Program-made: the position numbers and the translations under genes
Notes under the pieces: model-generated
The model's input: only the letters and a program-made list of their open reading frames with translations
What the model was told of the DNA's origin: nothing
Databases searched by the model: none
DNA from: Halothiobacillus sp.
Lineage (GTDB): Bacteria; Pseudomonadota; Gammaproteobacteria; Halothiobacillales; Halothiobacillaceae
DNA: 64,000 bases
Direction: 5' to 3'
Assembly: GCA_024635755.1 (NCBI GenBank)
Contig: JAGXIF010000029.1
Location: 1 to 64,000 of the forward strand
In this document: piece by piece, positions 36,534 to 45,548 of the stretch
How positions within the stretch are numbered: position 1 is the stretch's first letter
Layout: every line of letters starts with the position of its first letter

Positions 36534-37424
36534 ATGTCCGAACTGCAAGCCTTTTTCACGCAACAGCCGATCCTGTGGATCGCGGTCGCCGCCCTTTTCG
36601 GCTTGCTGGTGGGCAGCTTTCTCAATGTGGTGATCAACCGGCTGCCGGTGATGATGGAGCGCGAGTGGCGACGGGAATGCCAACTCCTGCTGGCCGGAGA
36701 CGCAACCCAGGCTGGGCCGGCCGACGCCGACGAGCCCTTCAACCTGATCCGGCCGCGCTCCTGCTGCCCCCACTGCCAGCAGCCGATCCGGGCCTGGCAG
36801 AACATTCCCCTGCTCAGCTGGCTGTGGCTGCGCGGCCGCTGCGCGCGGTGCCGATCGCCGATTTCCTGGCAGTACCCCCTGGTGGAGCTCGCCTCCGCCG
36901 CGCTGGCGGGGCTGGCCGCCTGGCAATTCGGCCCCACGCCCTACGCCCTGGCGGTGTTCCTCTTCACCTGGGCGCTACTGGCCGCCGCCGTGATCGACCT
37001 CAAGACCCAGCTTCTGCCGGATAGCTTCACCCTGCCGTTGCTGTGGCTGGGGCTGCTACTGCCGCTCCTATTGCCGGACTACCACCTGTCGCTACAGGAT
37101 GCCGTGCTGGGTGCCACCTTCGGCTACCTCGCGCTGTGGTCGGTCTACTGGCTGTTCAAGCTGCTCACCGGCAAGGAAGGCATGGGGTACGGCGACTTCA
37201 AGCTGTTGGCGGCGCTGGGTGCTTGGCTGGGCTGGCAAATGCTTCCCCTGGTCATCCTGCTCTCGGCCCTGGCCGGCAGCGTGATCGGCCTGGCCATGAT
37301 CCTGCTGTTGCGCCATGATCGTCGCATCCCCATTCCCTTTGGCCCGTACCTGGCAGTGGCGGGACTGGTGGCGCTCTACCTGGGCGAACCGATCTTGGCC
37401 GCCTACCTCGGCGGCGTGACCTGA
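36534..37424 (+). CDS. pilD: Prepilin leader peptidase / N-methyltransferase PilD
   Basis: Membrane aspartyl protease that cleaves and N-methylates type IV prepilins and type II pseudopilins. 296 residues, about eight membrane helices. The cytoplasmic zinc loop has CPHC and CARC. The catalytic aspartates lie in AVIDLKTQLLPD and GYGDFKLLAALGAWLG. It follows pilC by 93 nt and precedes coaE, the conserved order. Confidence 0.95.
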   Translation: MSELQAFFTQQPILWIAVAALFGLLVGSFLNVVINRLPVMMEREWRRECQLLLAGDATQAGPADADEPFNLIRPRSCCPHCQQPIRAWQNIPLLSWLWLRGRCARCRSPISWQYPLVELASAALAGLAAWQFGPTPYALAVFLFTWALLAAAVIDLKTQLLPDSFTLPLLWLGLLLPLLLPDYHLSLQDAVLGATFGYLALWSVYWLFKLLTGKEGMGYGDFKLLAALGAWLGWQMLPLVILLSALAGSVIGLAMILLLRHDRRIPIPFGPYLAVAGLVALYLGEPILAAYLGGVT

Positions 37425-37441
37425 ACCGGCGGGCGGGCCCG

Positions 37442-38095
37442 ATGGCAGAACCGAAGCCCATACCCGACCGTCCGCCGGGGCGCATCCTGGGCCTGACCGG
37501 CGGCATCGCCAGCGGCAAGAGCCTGGTCGCCGCATTTTTTGCCGAGCTGGGCATCCCGGTACTCGATACGGACCGCATCAGCCGTGAACTGGTCGAGCCC
37601 GGCGGTGAGTGCCGTCCGGCCATCGAGACACGTTTCGGCAGCGAGGTATTCCGTCCGGACGGGGCGCTCGATCGCAAGGCGCTGCGCCGTCGCATACTCG
37701 CCGATCCGAGCGAGCGGGCCGCCCTCGAGGCCATCCTGCACCCGGCCATTCGCCGCCACGCCCGCCAGCGGGCCGTCGCGCAGGCCCAAAAAGCCCCTTA
37801 CGTGATCGTGGCGGTGCCCCTGCTCGCCGAGCCGCGGGTATGGCCTGCCTACCGGGACTGGCTCGACGGCGTGATCACCGTGGTCGCGAACCGGGCCACG
37901 CGTCGCGAGCGGCTACTCACCCGCCCGGGACTGGATGCCGAACAGGCAGACGGGCTGCTCGCCGCACAGACCGATGATGCCGCACGGCTGGCGATCAGCG
38001 ACTACCGACTGGACAATGAGGACAGTCCAGATGCCCTCAAACGGCAGGTGCTCGAACTGGACGGCCAGCTGCGCGGGACGCCGACCGGCCGTTGA
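37442..38095 (+). CDS. coaE: Dephospho-CoA kinase
   Basis: Last step of coenzyme A synthesis: phosphorylation of dephospho-CoA. 217 residues from MAEPKPIPD, slightly longer than usual at both ends. The P-loop GLTGGIASGKS and the CoaE motifs DRISRELVEPGG and PYVIVAVPLLAE are clear. It lies 17 nt after pilD. The usual followers zapD and yacG are absent from this position. Confidence 0.94.
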   Translation: MAEPKPIPDRPPGRILGLTGGIASGKSLVAAFFAELGIPVLDTDRISRELVEPGGECRPAIETRFGSEVFRPDGALDRKALRRRILADPSERAALEAILHPAIRRHARQRAVAQAQKAPYVIVAVPLLAEPRVWPAYRDWLDGVITVVANRATRRERLLTRPGLDAEQADGLLAAQTDDAARLAISDYRLDNEDSPDALKRQVLELDGQLRGTPTGR

Positions 38096-38106
38096 CAACC
38101 GGGGAC

Positions 38107-38578
38107 TCACCCCGCCTTGCTCAGAATGAGAAACCGCTGCAGACGCCACCAGCCGGCCGCCCCCAGCCGTCTGGGCGTCAGCCAGAGCGTCAGCCGCCCG
38201 GCCAGCGGGTCCTCGATCCGCAATCCCACCAACACCACGCTGGTCCACACCAGCCGTGCCTCGCCCCGCCACGGCGGACCATGCCGCGGCTCGAAGGCCA
38301 CGCGCCCATCCGACCAGACCAGCCGCCCGCCCGCCCCGAACAAAGCCCGTCGGGGGCCGGCGCGCCAACCGCCACAGTCCCAGCGCGGCCAGCGACCACA
38401 TGGCCATCCGCCACCATGGCTCCCCGGGCGGCGACTGATTTACGGCCGTCAGCACGGGCCATTACCAGACGAGCAGCCCCAGGCTCAGGCAGGCGGCCGC
38501 GAGCAGGGCCCACCAGAGGGCGAGCAGCACGGGATCGCGCCGCAGCGTTTCACGAAATCCTTGTGACGACGGCTTCAT
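38107..38578 (-). pseudogene. Broken ygfX-like membrane protein gene
   Basis: Minus-strand coding starts at MKPSSQGFRETLRRDP and gives one membrane helix (LLALWWALLAAACLSLGLLVW), then a TAA stop at 38464-38462. The same frame continues with a second hydrophobic stretch (WWRMAMWSLAALGLW). Near 38350 a one-base shift moves to the frame that reads GGRLVWSDGRVAF and ends LTLWLTPRRLGAAGWWRLQRFLILSKAG. Two helices plus this C-terminal fold match the YgfX family, which is divergent from ygfZ in many gammaproteobacteria. Its partner sdhE is not found here. Separate small genes are an alternative but a poorer fit. Confidence 0.6.
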
Positions 38579-38695
38579 GCTCTCCTTTCTACCACAGCCC
38601 TCGCCCAGTCCCCGGGGCGGGAATGCTATCCTTGCGGCAGCCAACAGTTGCACACGCGCCACCGACTCAGGGTGGTCAACGCCAGGGGGAGCAAG

Positions 38696-39748
38696 ATGTC
38701 TGACGCGATTCAACAGCAGTGGCACGAGCTGACCCAGCCATCGGGGACGGCCGCCGTCCCGGATGACGCCCCGTTGCTGATCGGCCTAGCCGATCGCCGC
38801 GTCATCGAAGTCAGCGGCAGCGAAGCGCGCGCCTTCCTCCAGGCCATCCTCACGCAGGACATCTTGGCCCTGGACGACCATGCCGCCACCTTCTCCGCCC
38901 TGTGTAACGCCAAGGGCCGGGCGCTGGGGCTGTTGCGCGTGGTCGGCCATGAAGGGCGCTTTTTCCTGATCACGCGGGCGGACATCGCCGAAAGCCTGCA
39001 GAAACGCCTGCAGATGTACGTGTTGCGCCGCGACGTCGAGCTGCGTCCGGCGGACCGCTGGGTCGCACTCGGCGTGATGCTGCCGGCAACGACCCGCTGC
39101 CCCTTCGACGATCATGCCGCATGCGAGGTGATCGAACGTCTGGCCCGCCAGAACGGCGGGGACGACGCCCCCCGCTGGCCAGCCGACGTCGACGAGCAGG
39201 GGCGATTGTTCCTGCGCGAGGACATCGGCGGCATGTGCCGGATTGCCATCTTGGGCGAACAGGACCGGATGGCGCCACTGGTCGAACACGCCCGCGACGC
39301 GTCGCTTGTCCCCCAGGCGGCCTGGGACCGCGCCGAAATCGAGGACCGACTGCCGGAGGTGACCTCGCAGACGGTCGAGCACTACGTGCCGCAGTGGATC
39401 AACCTCGACGAGCTGGGCGCCTTCAGCCTGAAAAAGGGCTGCTATCCGGGTCAGGAAGTGATCGCCCGCATGCATTACCTGGGCAAACCCAATCGTCGGC
39501 TGTTCGCCGGCCATGCACTTGCACTCGACCCGCCGGCGGCCGGCACACCGGTGGAAACGGCCGACGGCACCGCCGCGGGCGAGGTGGTCCGCAGCGCCCC
39601 CCTTTCCGACGACAGCGGCTCACGCCTGCTGGTGGTGATCAAACTCAAGCACCGGCATGACGCCCTGCGCATCGACGGGCTGGCCTTAAGCCTGGACCCC
39701 GCCGACACGCTCGCGGGCGACACCGCCCAGGCAGGGGCGCGACACTAA
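38696..39748 (+). CDS. ygfZ: Folate-binding protein YgfZ (iron-sulfur cluster repair)
   Basis: Tetrahydrofolate-dependent protein related to the glycine-cleavage T protein that supports assembly or repair of certain Fe-S enzymes, including MiaB and, in some species, radical-SAM proteins. About 350 residues from MSDAIQQQW. The invariant K-G-C-Y-x-G-Q-E motif appears in FSLKKGCYPGQEVIARMHYLGK. The ATG at 38696 lies downstream of GGGGGAGCAAG. LipA in this window is a possible client, which is inference. Confidence 0.92.
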   Translation: MSDAIQQQWHELTQPSGTAAVPDDAPLLIGLADRRVIEVSGSEARAFLQAILTQDILALDDHAATFSALCNAKGRALGLLRVVGHEGRFFLITRADIAESLQKRLQMYVLRRDVELRPADRWVALGVMLPATTRCPFDDHAACEVIERLARQNGGDDAPRWPADVDEQGRLFLREDIGGMCRIAILGEQDRMAPLVEHARDASLVPQAAWDRAEIEDRLPEVTSQTVEHYVPQWINLDELGAFSLKKGCYPGQEVIARMHYLGKPNRRLFAGHALALDPPAAGTPVETADGTAAGEVVRSAPLSDDSGSRLLVVIKLKHRHDALRIDGLALSLDPADTLAGDTAQAGARH

Positions 39749-39811
39749 GGACCTCCGACCAAATACACCGGGGCAGGCACCGCAGGCCGCCTGCCCGACC
39801 CTATTGATCCG

Positions 39812-40651
39812 ATGACCCAAGAGACCCATTCAAATCTCATGACTGATACCCACGCATCAGCCCGGCAACCGGGCAACGACGACCTGATCGTCGGCAGCCG
39901 CCGTTTCGGCTCGCGCCTGCTCACCGGCACCGGCAAGTTCAAGGACATGACCGAGACCCGCGAGGCGACCGACGCCGCCGGCAGCGAGATCGTCACGGTA
40001 GCCATCCGCCGCAGCAACATCGGCCAGAATCCCGACGAGCCCAATCTGCTCGACGTGCTGCCGCCGGAACGCTTCACGATCCTGCCGAACACCGCCGGCT
40101 GCTACACCGCCACCGAGGCGGTGCGCACCTGCCGCCTGGCACGCGAGCTGCTCGACGGCCACAACCTGGTCAAGCTCGAGGTCTTGGGCGACGAGAAGAC
40201 GCTCTACCCCGACGTCACCGCCACCATGGCCGCCGCCGAGACGCTGGTCGCGGACGGCTTCGAGGTGATGGTCTACACCTCCGACGATCCCATCGTGGCC
40301 AAGCGGCTCGAGGAAATCGGCTGCGTCTCGGTGATGCCGCTGGCCGCGCCGATCGGTTCGGGGCTCGGTATCCAGAACAAGTACAACCTCATGACCATCA
40401 TCGAGAATGCCGACGTGCCCATCATCGTCGACGCCGGCGTGGGTACCGCCTCCGATGCGGCCGTGGCCATGGAGCTGGGCTGCGACGGGGTCCTGCTGAA
40501 CAGCGCCATCGCCCACGCCAAGAACCCGGTGATGATGGCCTCGGCGATGCGCAAGGCGATCGAGGCCGGCCGCGAGGCGTTCCTCGCCGGGCGCATGCCG
40601 CGCAAGCGCTTCGCCAGCGCCTCGTCGCCGATCGACGGCCTGTTCTTCTGA
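39812..40651 (+). CDS. thiG: Thiazole synthase
   Basis: Builds the thiazole phosphate of thiamine from DXP, dehydroglycine and ThiS-thiocarboxylate. 279 residues (270 if the second ATG at 39839 is used). TIM-barrel protein with the Schiff-base lysine in [17 protein letters not shown] and the phosphate loop [21 protein letters not shown]. Neither start has a good ribosome site. The normal upstream partner thiS is not next to it; only 63 nt separate it from ygfZ. Confidence 0.94.
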   Translation: MTQETHSNLMTDTHASARQPGNDDLIVGSRRFGSRLLTGTGKFKDMTETREATDAAGSEIVTVAIRRSNIGQNPDEPNLLDVLPPERFTILPNTAGCYTATEAVRTCRLARELLDGHNLVKLEVLGDEKTLYPDVTATMAAAETLVADGFEVMVYTSDDPIVAKRLEEIGCVSVMPLAAPIGSGLGIQNKYNLMTIIENADVPIIVDAGVGTASDAAVAMELGCDGVLLNSAIAHAKNPVMMASAMRKAIEAGREAFLAGRMPRKRFASASSPIDGLFF

Positions 40652-40655
40652 TCCC

Positions 40656-41357
40656 ATGAGCGAGCCTACCGACAAGAGTGACGGCGTCCGCCGACGCATC
40701 CGCTCGTTCATCCGCCGCGAGGGCCGGCTGACGCCGGGCCAGCAGCGCGCGCTGAACGAACTGGGGCCCAAATACCTGATCGAGCCGACCGGCCCGGTGA
40801 TCGACCCGGCCGAACTGTTCGGCCGGCAGGCACCATTGACCCTGGAAATCGGCTTCGGCAACGGCGACAGCCTGGTGGAAATGGCCGCTCGTGCACCGGA
40901 AAGGGACTTCATCGGGATCGAGGTCCACCGTCCCGGGGTGGGCCATCTCCTTAATGGTATCGAGCACTTCGGTCTGACCAATCTCATGGCCGTCTGCGGC
41001 GATGCCGTGCCCTTCCTCGAACAGCGGTTGGCCGAGGAGAGCCTCGACCGGTTGCTGCTGTACTTCCCCGACCCCTGGCACAAGAAGCGCCACCACAAGC
41101 GGCGCATCGTGCAGACGCCGTTTGCCGACCTGGTCGCCCGCCGTCTCAAGCCCGGCGGCCTGTGGCACCTGGCGACCGACTGGGCCGAATACGGCGAGCA
41201 CATGCGCGCGGTGCTCGACCCGCACCCGGCCTTCGTCGCCGAGCATCGGGGAATCGGCGAAAACGCCCGTCCGGACTGGCGCCCCCGCACCAAGTTCGAG
41301 CGACGGGGCGAAGAGCGCGGCCACCAGGTCTTCGACCTGCTCTATCGCCGCCGCTGA
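40656..41357 (+). CDS. trmB: tRNA (guanine46-N7)-methyltransferase
   Basis: SAM-dependent methyltransferase making m7G46 in the tRNA variable loop. 233 residues. The SAM loop LTLEIGFGNGDSLVEMA, FIGIEVHRPGVGHLL and the catalytic DRLLLYFPDPWHKKRHHKRRIVQ block identify TrmB. It begins 4 nt after thiG, the widespread thiG-trmB pairing. Confidence 0.95.
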   Translation: MSEPTDKSDGVRRRIRSFIRREGRLTPGQQRALNELGPKYLIEPTGPVIDPAELFGRQAPLTLEIGFGNGDSLVEMAARAPERDFIGIEVHRPGVGHLLNGIEHFGLTNLMAVCGDAVPFLEQRLAEESLDRLLLYFPDPWHKKRHHKRRIVQTPFADLVARRLKPGGLWHLATDWAEYGEHMRAVLDPHPAFVAEHRGIGENARPDWRPRTKFERRGEERGHQVFDLLYRRR

Positions 41358-41468
41358 CCACCCGGCCGCCCATCACGAATGTCGTCATCGCCCTTCCAGC
41401 CCCGGGCCGACCGCGCTGGAGTGTGATCGGGGCCGCGGGCCGAGGGGCGACAATCGATAGGCGTCAAC

Positions 41469-41497
41469 TTGTCCCCGTGGGTGTAAACCCCTATTAT
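41469..41497 (+). promoter_or_regulatory. Sigma-70 promoter of prk
   Basis: TTGTCC (41469-41474), a 17-nt spacer and TATTAT (41492-41497) fit the housekeeping promoter consensus well. The palindrome GGGTGTAAACCC lies in the spacer, and a longer G/C-rich region sits upstream. The leader to the prk ATG is about 115 nt. Confidence 0.6.
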
Positions 41498-41621
41498 CGT
41501 GGGTTTTCGGCCATGGCGGACCCTAGGCCCACCTCGATCCCACGTGGCCACGCGTCCGACTGGGCGACCCAGTTTCCACCGCTTTCTTTCTTACTTTCGT
41601 TACTTTCCAGCAGGAGGGACC

Positions 41622-42515
41622 ATGTCCAAAAAGTATCCCGTTGTTGCGGTCACCGGCTCGTCTGGCGCGGGCACCACGACCGTCAAGACCGCCTTCCATC
41701 ACATCTTCCACCGCGAGAACATCTCCCCGGTGGTCGTCGAGGGCGACAGCTTTCACAGCCTCAACCGCAAGGAAATGCGCGAGCGGATGGCCGCCGAATC
41801 CGAGAAGGGCAACAACTACTTCTCGCACTTCGGTCCGGAAGCCAACCACTTCGACAAGCTGGGCGAGCTGTTCAAGAACTTCGGCGAGTCCGGTTCGGGC
41901 AAGAAACGCTACTACCTGCACAGCGACGAGGAAGCCGCCGAGCACAACGCGCGCCTGAACACCAACCTGGGCCCGGGCGAGTTCACCCCCTGGGAAGACA
42001 TCCCGACGGGCTCCGACCTGCTGTTCTACGAAGGCCTGCACGGTCTGGTGAAGACCGATGACGTCGACGTCGCCCAGCACGTCGATCTGGGCGTGGGTGT
42101 CGTGCCGATCGTCAACCTCGAGTGGATCCAGAAGATCTTCCGCGACAACGCCGAGCGGGGCTACTCCGCCGAGAAGATCGTCGACACCATCCTGCGCCGC
42201 ATGCCGGACTACGTGAACTACGTGACACCGCAGTTCTCGCAGACCGACGTCAACTTCCAGCGCGTGCCGACCGTCGACACCTCCAACCCGTTCATCGCCC
42301 GCGACATCCCGACCCCCGACGAGAGCGTGGTCGTGATCCGCTTCCGCGACCCGGATGAGTTCGGTGTCGATTTCCCGTATCTGCTCAGCATGATCCCGCA
42401 CTCGTTCATGTCCCGCTACAACACCATCGTGGTGCCGGGCGGCAAGATGAGCTATGCCATGGACCTGATCCTGACCCCGCGCATCCATCGCCTGATCGAG
42501 GAGCGCGGCCAGTAA
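41622..42515 (+). CDS. prk: Phosphoribulokinase
   Basis: Phosphorylates ribulose 5-phosphate to ribulose 1,5-bisphosphate, the RubisCO substrate, so the organism has a Calvin cycle. 297 residues of the class I (proteobacterial, octameric) type. The P-loop reads VTGSSGAGTTTVK. The VEGDSFHSLNRKEM, HSDEEAAEHN and YEGLHG motifs are intact. A perfect CAGGAGG site sets the ATG at 41622. The gene is alone on its transcript: no cbbL/S, cbbM or cbbR gene lies nearby, unlike cbb operons of many purple bacteria. Confidence 0.96.
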   Translation: MSKKYPVVAVTGSSGAGTTTVKTAFHHIFHRENISPVVVEGDSFHSLNRKEMRERMAAESEKGNNYFSHFGPEANHFDKLGELFKNFGESGSGKKRYYLHSDEEAAEHNARLNTNLGPGEFTPWEDIPTGSDLLFYEGLHGLVKTDDVDVAQHVDLGVGVVPIVNLEWIQKIFRDNAERGYSAEKIVDTILRRMPDYVNYVTPQFSQTDVNFQRVPTVDTSNPFIARDIPTPDESVVVIRFRDPDEFGVDFPYLLSMIPHSFMSRYNTIVVPGGKMSYAMDLILTPRIHRLIEERGQ

Positions 42516-42551
42516 GGCCCTACCCGCGGGGCATCCCCCCCCGTGATCATG

Positions 42552-42590
42552 AAAAAAGCCCCCGTCGGCAATGTGGCCGGCGGGGGCTTT
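42552..42590. terminator. Bidirectional terminator between prk and the diguanylate cyclase
   Basis: A 12-bp stem pairs 42558-42569 with 42576-42587 around a 6-nt loop. Six A residues precede it (U-run for the minus strand) and three T residues follow on the plus strand. It serves the two convergent genes. Confidence 0.85.
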
Positions 42591-42626
42591 GTCGTGTCGG
42601 GCGCCGCCTTCGACGCCACAGCCCGG

Positions 42627-44504
42627 CTATCGCGCCTTGCGCTGGTCGAAATAGCAGAAGGTACCGCGGCCGGCAGCCTTGGCGTCGTACATCGCCGCGT
42701 CGGCATGGTTGATCAGCGCCTCGGCGTCCGGGGCATGCTCCGGGAACACCGCGATGCCGATCGAGGCCCCCACCTTCACCTGCTCGCCATCCAGGACGAA
42801 CGGCTGGGTGAGCGCCTCGATAAGCTTTGCGGCCACCTGGCCGGCAAAGCGCGGCGCGGGCAGCCCCTCGAGCAGGATCAGGAACTCGTCGCCGCCCAGC
42901 CGACCGACGGTGTCCTCGTGACGCAGCAGCCGCAGGAGTCGTTGCGCCACCTCTTTGAGCAGGCGATCGCCCGCCGCATGGCCGAGCCGGTCGTTAACCT
43001 CCTTGAAGTGATCCAGATCGAGGAACAACACCGCCAGCGCCTCCTCGTCATGGTGGGCGCGAGCAACTGCCGCGGCAATACTATGCTTGAGCGCGCCCCG
43101 GTTGGGCAGATCGGTGAGCGAGTCGTGATGCGCCTGGTGGCGCATGCGACGCTCCGCCACCTTGTTCTCGGTGATGTCGTTGAAGATGTGGATGTAATGC
43201 CCAACGCGACCGCTCTCGTCGGTGACCCCACTGATGGTCTGCAACGCGGTCAGTCGCTCGCCCCACTTGTTTCGGTAGTCCATCTCGCCCTGCCAGCTGT
43301 GCTCGCGATGCAGTCGGTCACAGACATCCTGAAGCTGACCGGCATCGTCGTCGCCCAGCTGAAACAGTTCGGCAAGCGGCTGGCCGAGCACTTCCTCGAC
43401 CTCAAAGCCCGTGATGCGGGTAAAGGCGGGGTTGACGCGCAGGATGTGGTGATGGGGCGAGGTGATCATGATCGCCTCGCCGGTCCCCTCGAACACGCTC
43501 GCCGCCAGACGCAGCTCGTCGGCCGACCGTTCCAGCTCCTCGGCCTGGCTCGACAAGCGCCGCAACACCGGGCTCAGCGCCCGGCCCGACAGGAAGGCCA
43601 CCAAGGGCAGCAACAACAACACGACGCCCAGAGGCCACAACAGCCGGGTGACCACCGGTTGATAGAAACTCCAGAAAGGCGCCTCGACCAGCAACAGGCA
43701 GCGTCCGCCGCCCACCGGGGTATAGAACAGCACCTGGGTCTGGCCGTCGAACTGCGGCCAGACCACCCCGGGCCGATCGGGATCCACACGGTCGAGCCCC
43801 CCTGCAACGGAAGACGTCGCCTCCCGTATTACCAGCCCGTCACCGGCCTCGTTCACGCTCACAAGCCGGCGTTCGCGAAAATCGAGCAGGTAACCTCGCG
43901 CCGAAGGCTCCAGCGCGCGTGTGTCGACCAGCAGGCCCACCAGGCTGTCAACCTCGAAGAACAGCACGTCCGTGCCTAGGCGCCGGCCATTCGCATCGAT
44001 TATCGCGGCCGAGGCTCGCCAGAGTATCCGGCCATCGAGACGCACCAGGCGACTTTCCACCTCCACCAGCTCGTCCAACGCGGGATGGGCAGGCACCTCG
44101 GCGGTGGTGCCCGAGTCGGTGATCACCTCGCCGAATGGCCCCAGGCGCTGGACACCCACCAGTGCGGGCGAACTGTCGAGGGCGTCGGCCAGACGGGGCC
44201 GGGTGTATTCGATCAGTTCGGCCAGAGGGAGATCACCGTCGACATAGGCCTCCAGTCGGCGACGGATTTCCGTCCGGCTGACGATCTGGTGGGCGATGCC
44301 CTCGTAGCGCTGCACCAGGTTATCCAGCGCGGCCGCCTGGGCCTGGATGCCCATGAGGGTGCTGCGCTCGAGCCCCTCGCGTGACGACTGGTAGATCGGC
44401 ACGGCAGTGACCACGGCCACCAGCACGCCACTGATGAGGATCCCCAGCATGGAGAGCAACATTGCCTTGCGGCGGATCAGGCGAATGGCAGCGAGTTCAG
44501 ACAT
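42627..44504 (-). CDS. Membrane diguanylate cyclase with periplasmic sensor and PAS domain
   Basis: Makes c-di-GMP from two GTP. 625 residues: membrane helix at about 14-36, a periplasmic sensory domain of about 250 residues (Cache-like size), a second helix (about 288-310), a coiled coil, a PAS domain (about 335-450) and a GGDEF domain. The active-site loop GGDEF lies at 537-541, and an inhibitory I-site RHED sits at 528-531, so product feedback is expected. No EAL or HD-GYP domain is present. Targets may include the type IV pili of this window, which is speculation. Convergent with prk. Confidence 0.93.
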   Translation of the reverse strand: MSELAAIRLIRRKAMLLSMLGILISGVLVAVVTAVPIYQSSREGLERSTLMGIQAQAAALDNLVQRYEGIAHQIVSRTEIRRRLEAYVDGDLPLAELIEYTRPRLADALDSSPALVGVQRLGPFGEVITDSGTTAEVPAHPALDELVEVESRLVRLDGRILWRASAAIIDANGRRLGTDVLFFEVDSLVGLLVDTRALEPSARGYLLDFRERRLVSVNEAGDGLVIREATSSVAGGLDRVDPDRPGVVWPQFDGQTQVLFYTPVGGGRCLLLVEAPFWSFYQPVVTRLLWPLGVVLLLLPLVAFLSGRALSPVLRRLSSQAEELERSADELRLAASVFEGTGEAIMITSPHHHILRVNPAFTRITGFEVEEVLGQPLAELFQLGDDDAGQLQDVCDRLHREHSWQGEMDYRNKWGERLTALQTISGVTDESGRVGHYIHIFNDITENKVAERRMRHQAHHDSLTDLPNRGALKHSIAAAVARAHHDEEALAVLFLDLDHFKEVNDRLGHAAGDRLLKEVAQRLLRLLRHEDTVGRLGGDEFLILLEGLPAPRFAGQVAAKLIEALTQPFVLDGEQVKVGASIGIAVFPEHAPDAEALINHADAAMYDAKAAGRGTFCYFDQRKAR

Positions 44505-44941
44505 CGATGCGTACTGAAATCCGAAAGGCCCGAGGATGGGCGCGAGAGAGGCACCGGGGCGCGCGTCCTGCGTATCGCCGGCAAGGCCTGCGCATTATTC
44601 CAGATTTAGCCGGCGACGGCCACCACCGAAAACCACTGAAAAAGCAGGGAAAACCCGCAAAAATGCACGTTTTGTGCGGCAAAAGTGCGCCGATCACTCC
44701 TCCAGTCTTCCGAAACGCGCGCAGAGATCGCCACGCTCCTGCGGCCCGCTCGGCGTCAGCCGCTCGACTGCCTCCGCCAACGCCTGCTCCAGAGTGACGC
44801 CGATCGTCGGCCGGGTCGACAAAACGACGGTCGCGTTTGAACCAGATGACGAACCGGGGCATGGGCTTGAACATTTCTGTGCAAACCCTGTACACCGGTT
44901 ACACACTCCAAAACCAAAGTGCCCGTTACTGGAGAACACCA
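44505..44941. other. Gene-poor region with remnants between the GGDEF gene and the second light-response block
   Basis: About 440 nt. It holds the promoter side of the GGDEF gene, an unassigned minus-strand ORF end at 44694 and the possible photolyase stub described separately. A TGTACA palindrome (44889-44894) lies between that stub and the divergent amine-oxidase remnant. No complete gene is present. Confidence 0.5.
44694..44874 (-). pseudogene. Possible photolyase/cryptochrome stub fused to another remnant
   Basis: From 44874 the minus strand reads MFKPMPRFVIWFKRDRRFV, whose RFVIWFKRD looks like the conserved first strand of photolyases (LVWFKRDLR). After that the homology stops. A second frame ends at 44694 with a coherent-looking tail (TIGVTLEQALAEAVERL to ARFGRLEE) that I do not recognise. 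A photolyase gene often sits at this place in relatives, so a near-complete deletion is plausible, but 10-12 residues are thin evidence. Confidence 0.3.
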
Positions 44942-45548
44942 GTGCCGCTTACCCAACGCTTCCAACCCGCGGGTGACCAACCACTGGAGATTGCCGTGAT
45001 CGGCTCCGGGATCGCCGATGGCAAGATCTGGCTGTCCGTCTATCCGCGCGTGCTCGGTTATCAGTTCAACCCGCTGACGGTCTGGTACTGCCACGATCGC
45101 AACGGCGACCTGAATGGCGATTAACTGCGAGGTCAGCCACACCTTCGGCCAGCACCACCACTCCCTGCTGCACGACCATGGCCACCCCTCGCCGACCCGT
45201 GGCGGGCCCAGGCCGACAAGCTCTTCCTCGTCTCGCCGTTTCTCGACATGAACATGTACTACTATTTTTGTCTCAATCATCCGGGTGAGCAACTGTCGGT
45301 GGCCAAGGTCCGCAATGACTGAGGAGAGCCTCACGCTGGTGGCGACCCACACCGCGCGCCGCCGCGCATTGACCGACCGCCGTCTGTTCGGCGAGGCGCT
45401 GCGCATCCCGTTTCTCACCTTCAAAATAATCGGCCTAATTCACTGGCAGGCCCTCAAGATATGGCTCAAGGGCGGACGCTTTCACCAAAGCCCGCCACTA
45501 CCGGAATCGGAGGTCAGCTCATGCCCACCGCCCAGTCACGAAAACTGA
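44942..45548 (+). pseudogene. FAD amine oxidase / DUF1365 deletion fusion, frameshifted
   Basis: A GTG at 44942 with GGAG upstream starts the flavoprotein N-terminus PLEIAVIGSGIA, the Rossmann FAD motif of amine-oxidase-type proteins. After 11 motif residues it jumps straight into DUF1365 sequence (IWLSVYPRVLGYQFNPLTVWYCHD), so nearly the whole oxidase and the first part of DUF1365 are deleted. DUF1365 is then broken by frameshifts: VSHTFGQHHH, LFLVSPFLDMNMYYYFCLNHPGE and LTLVATHTARRRALTDRR fall in different frames. Its end overlaps the start of the cfa-like gene. Neither protein can be made intact. Confidence 0.8.
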
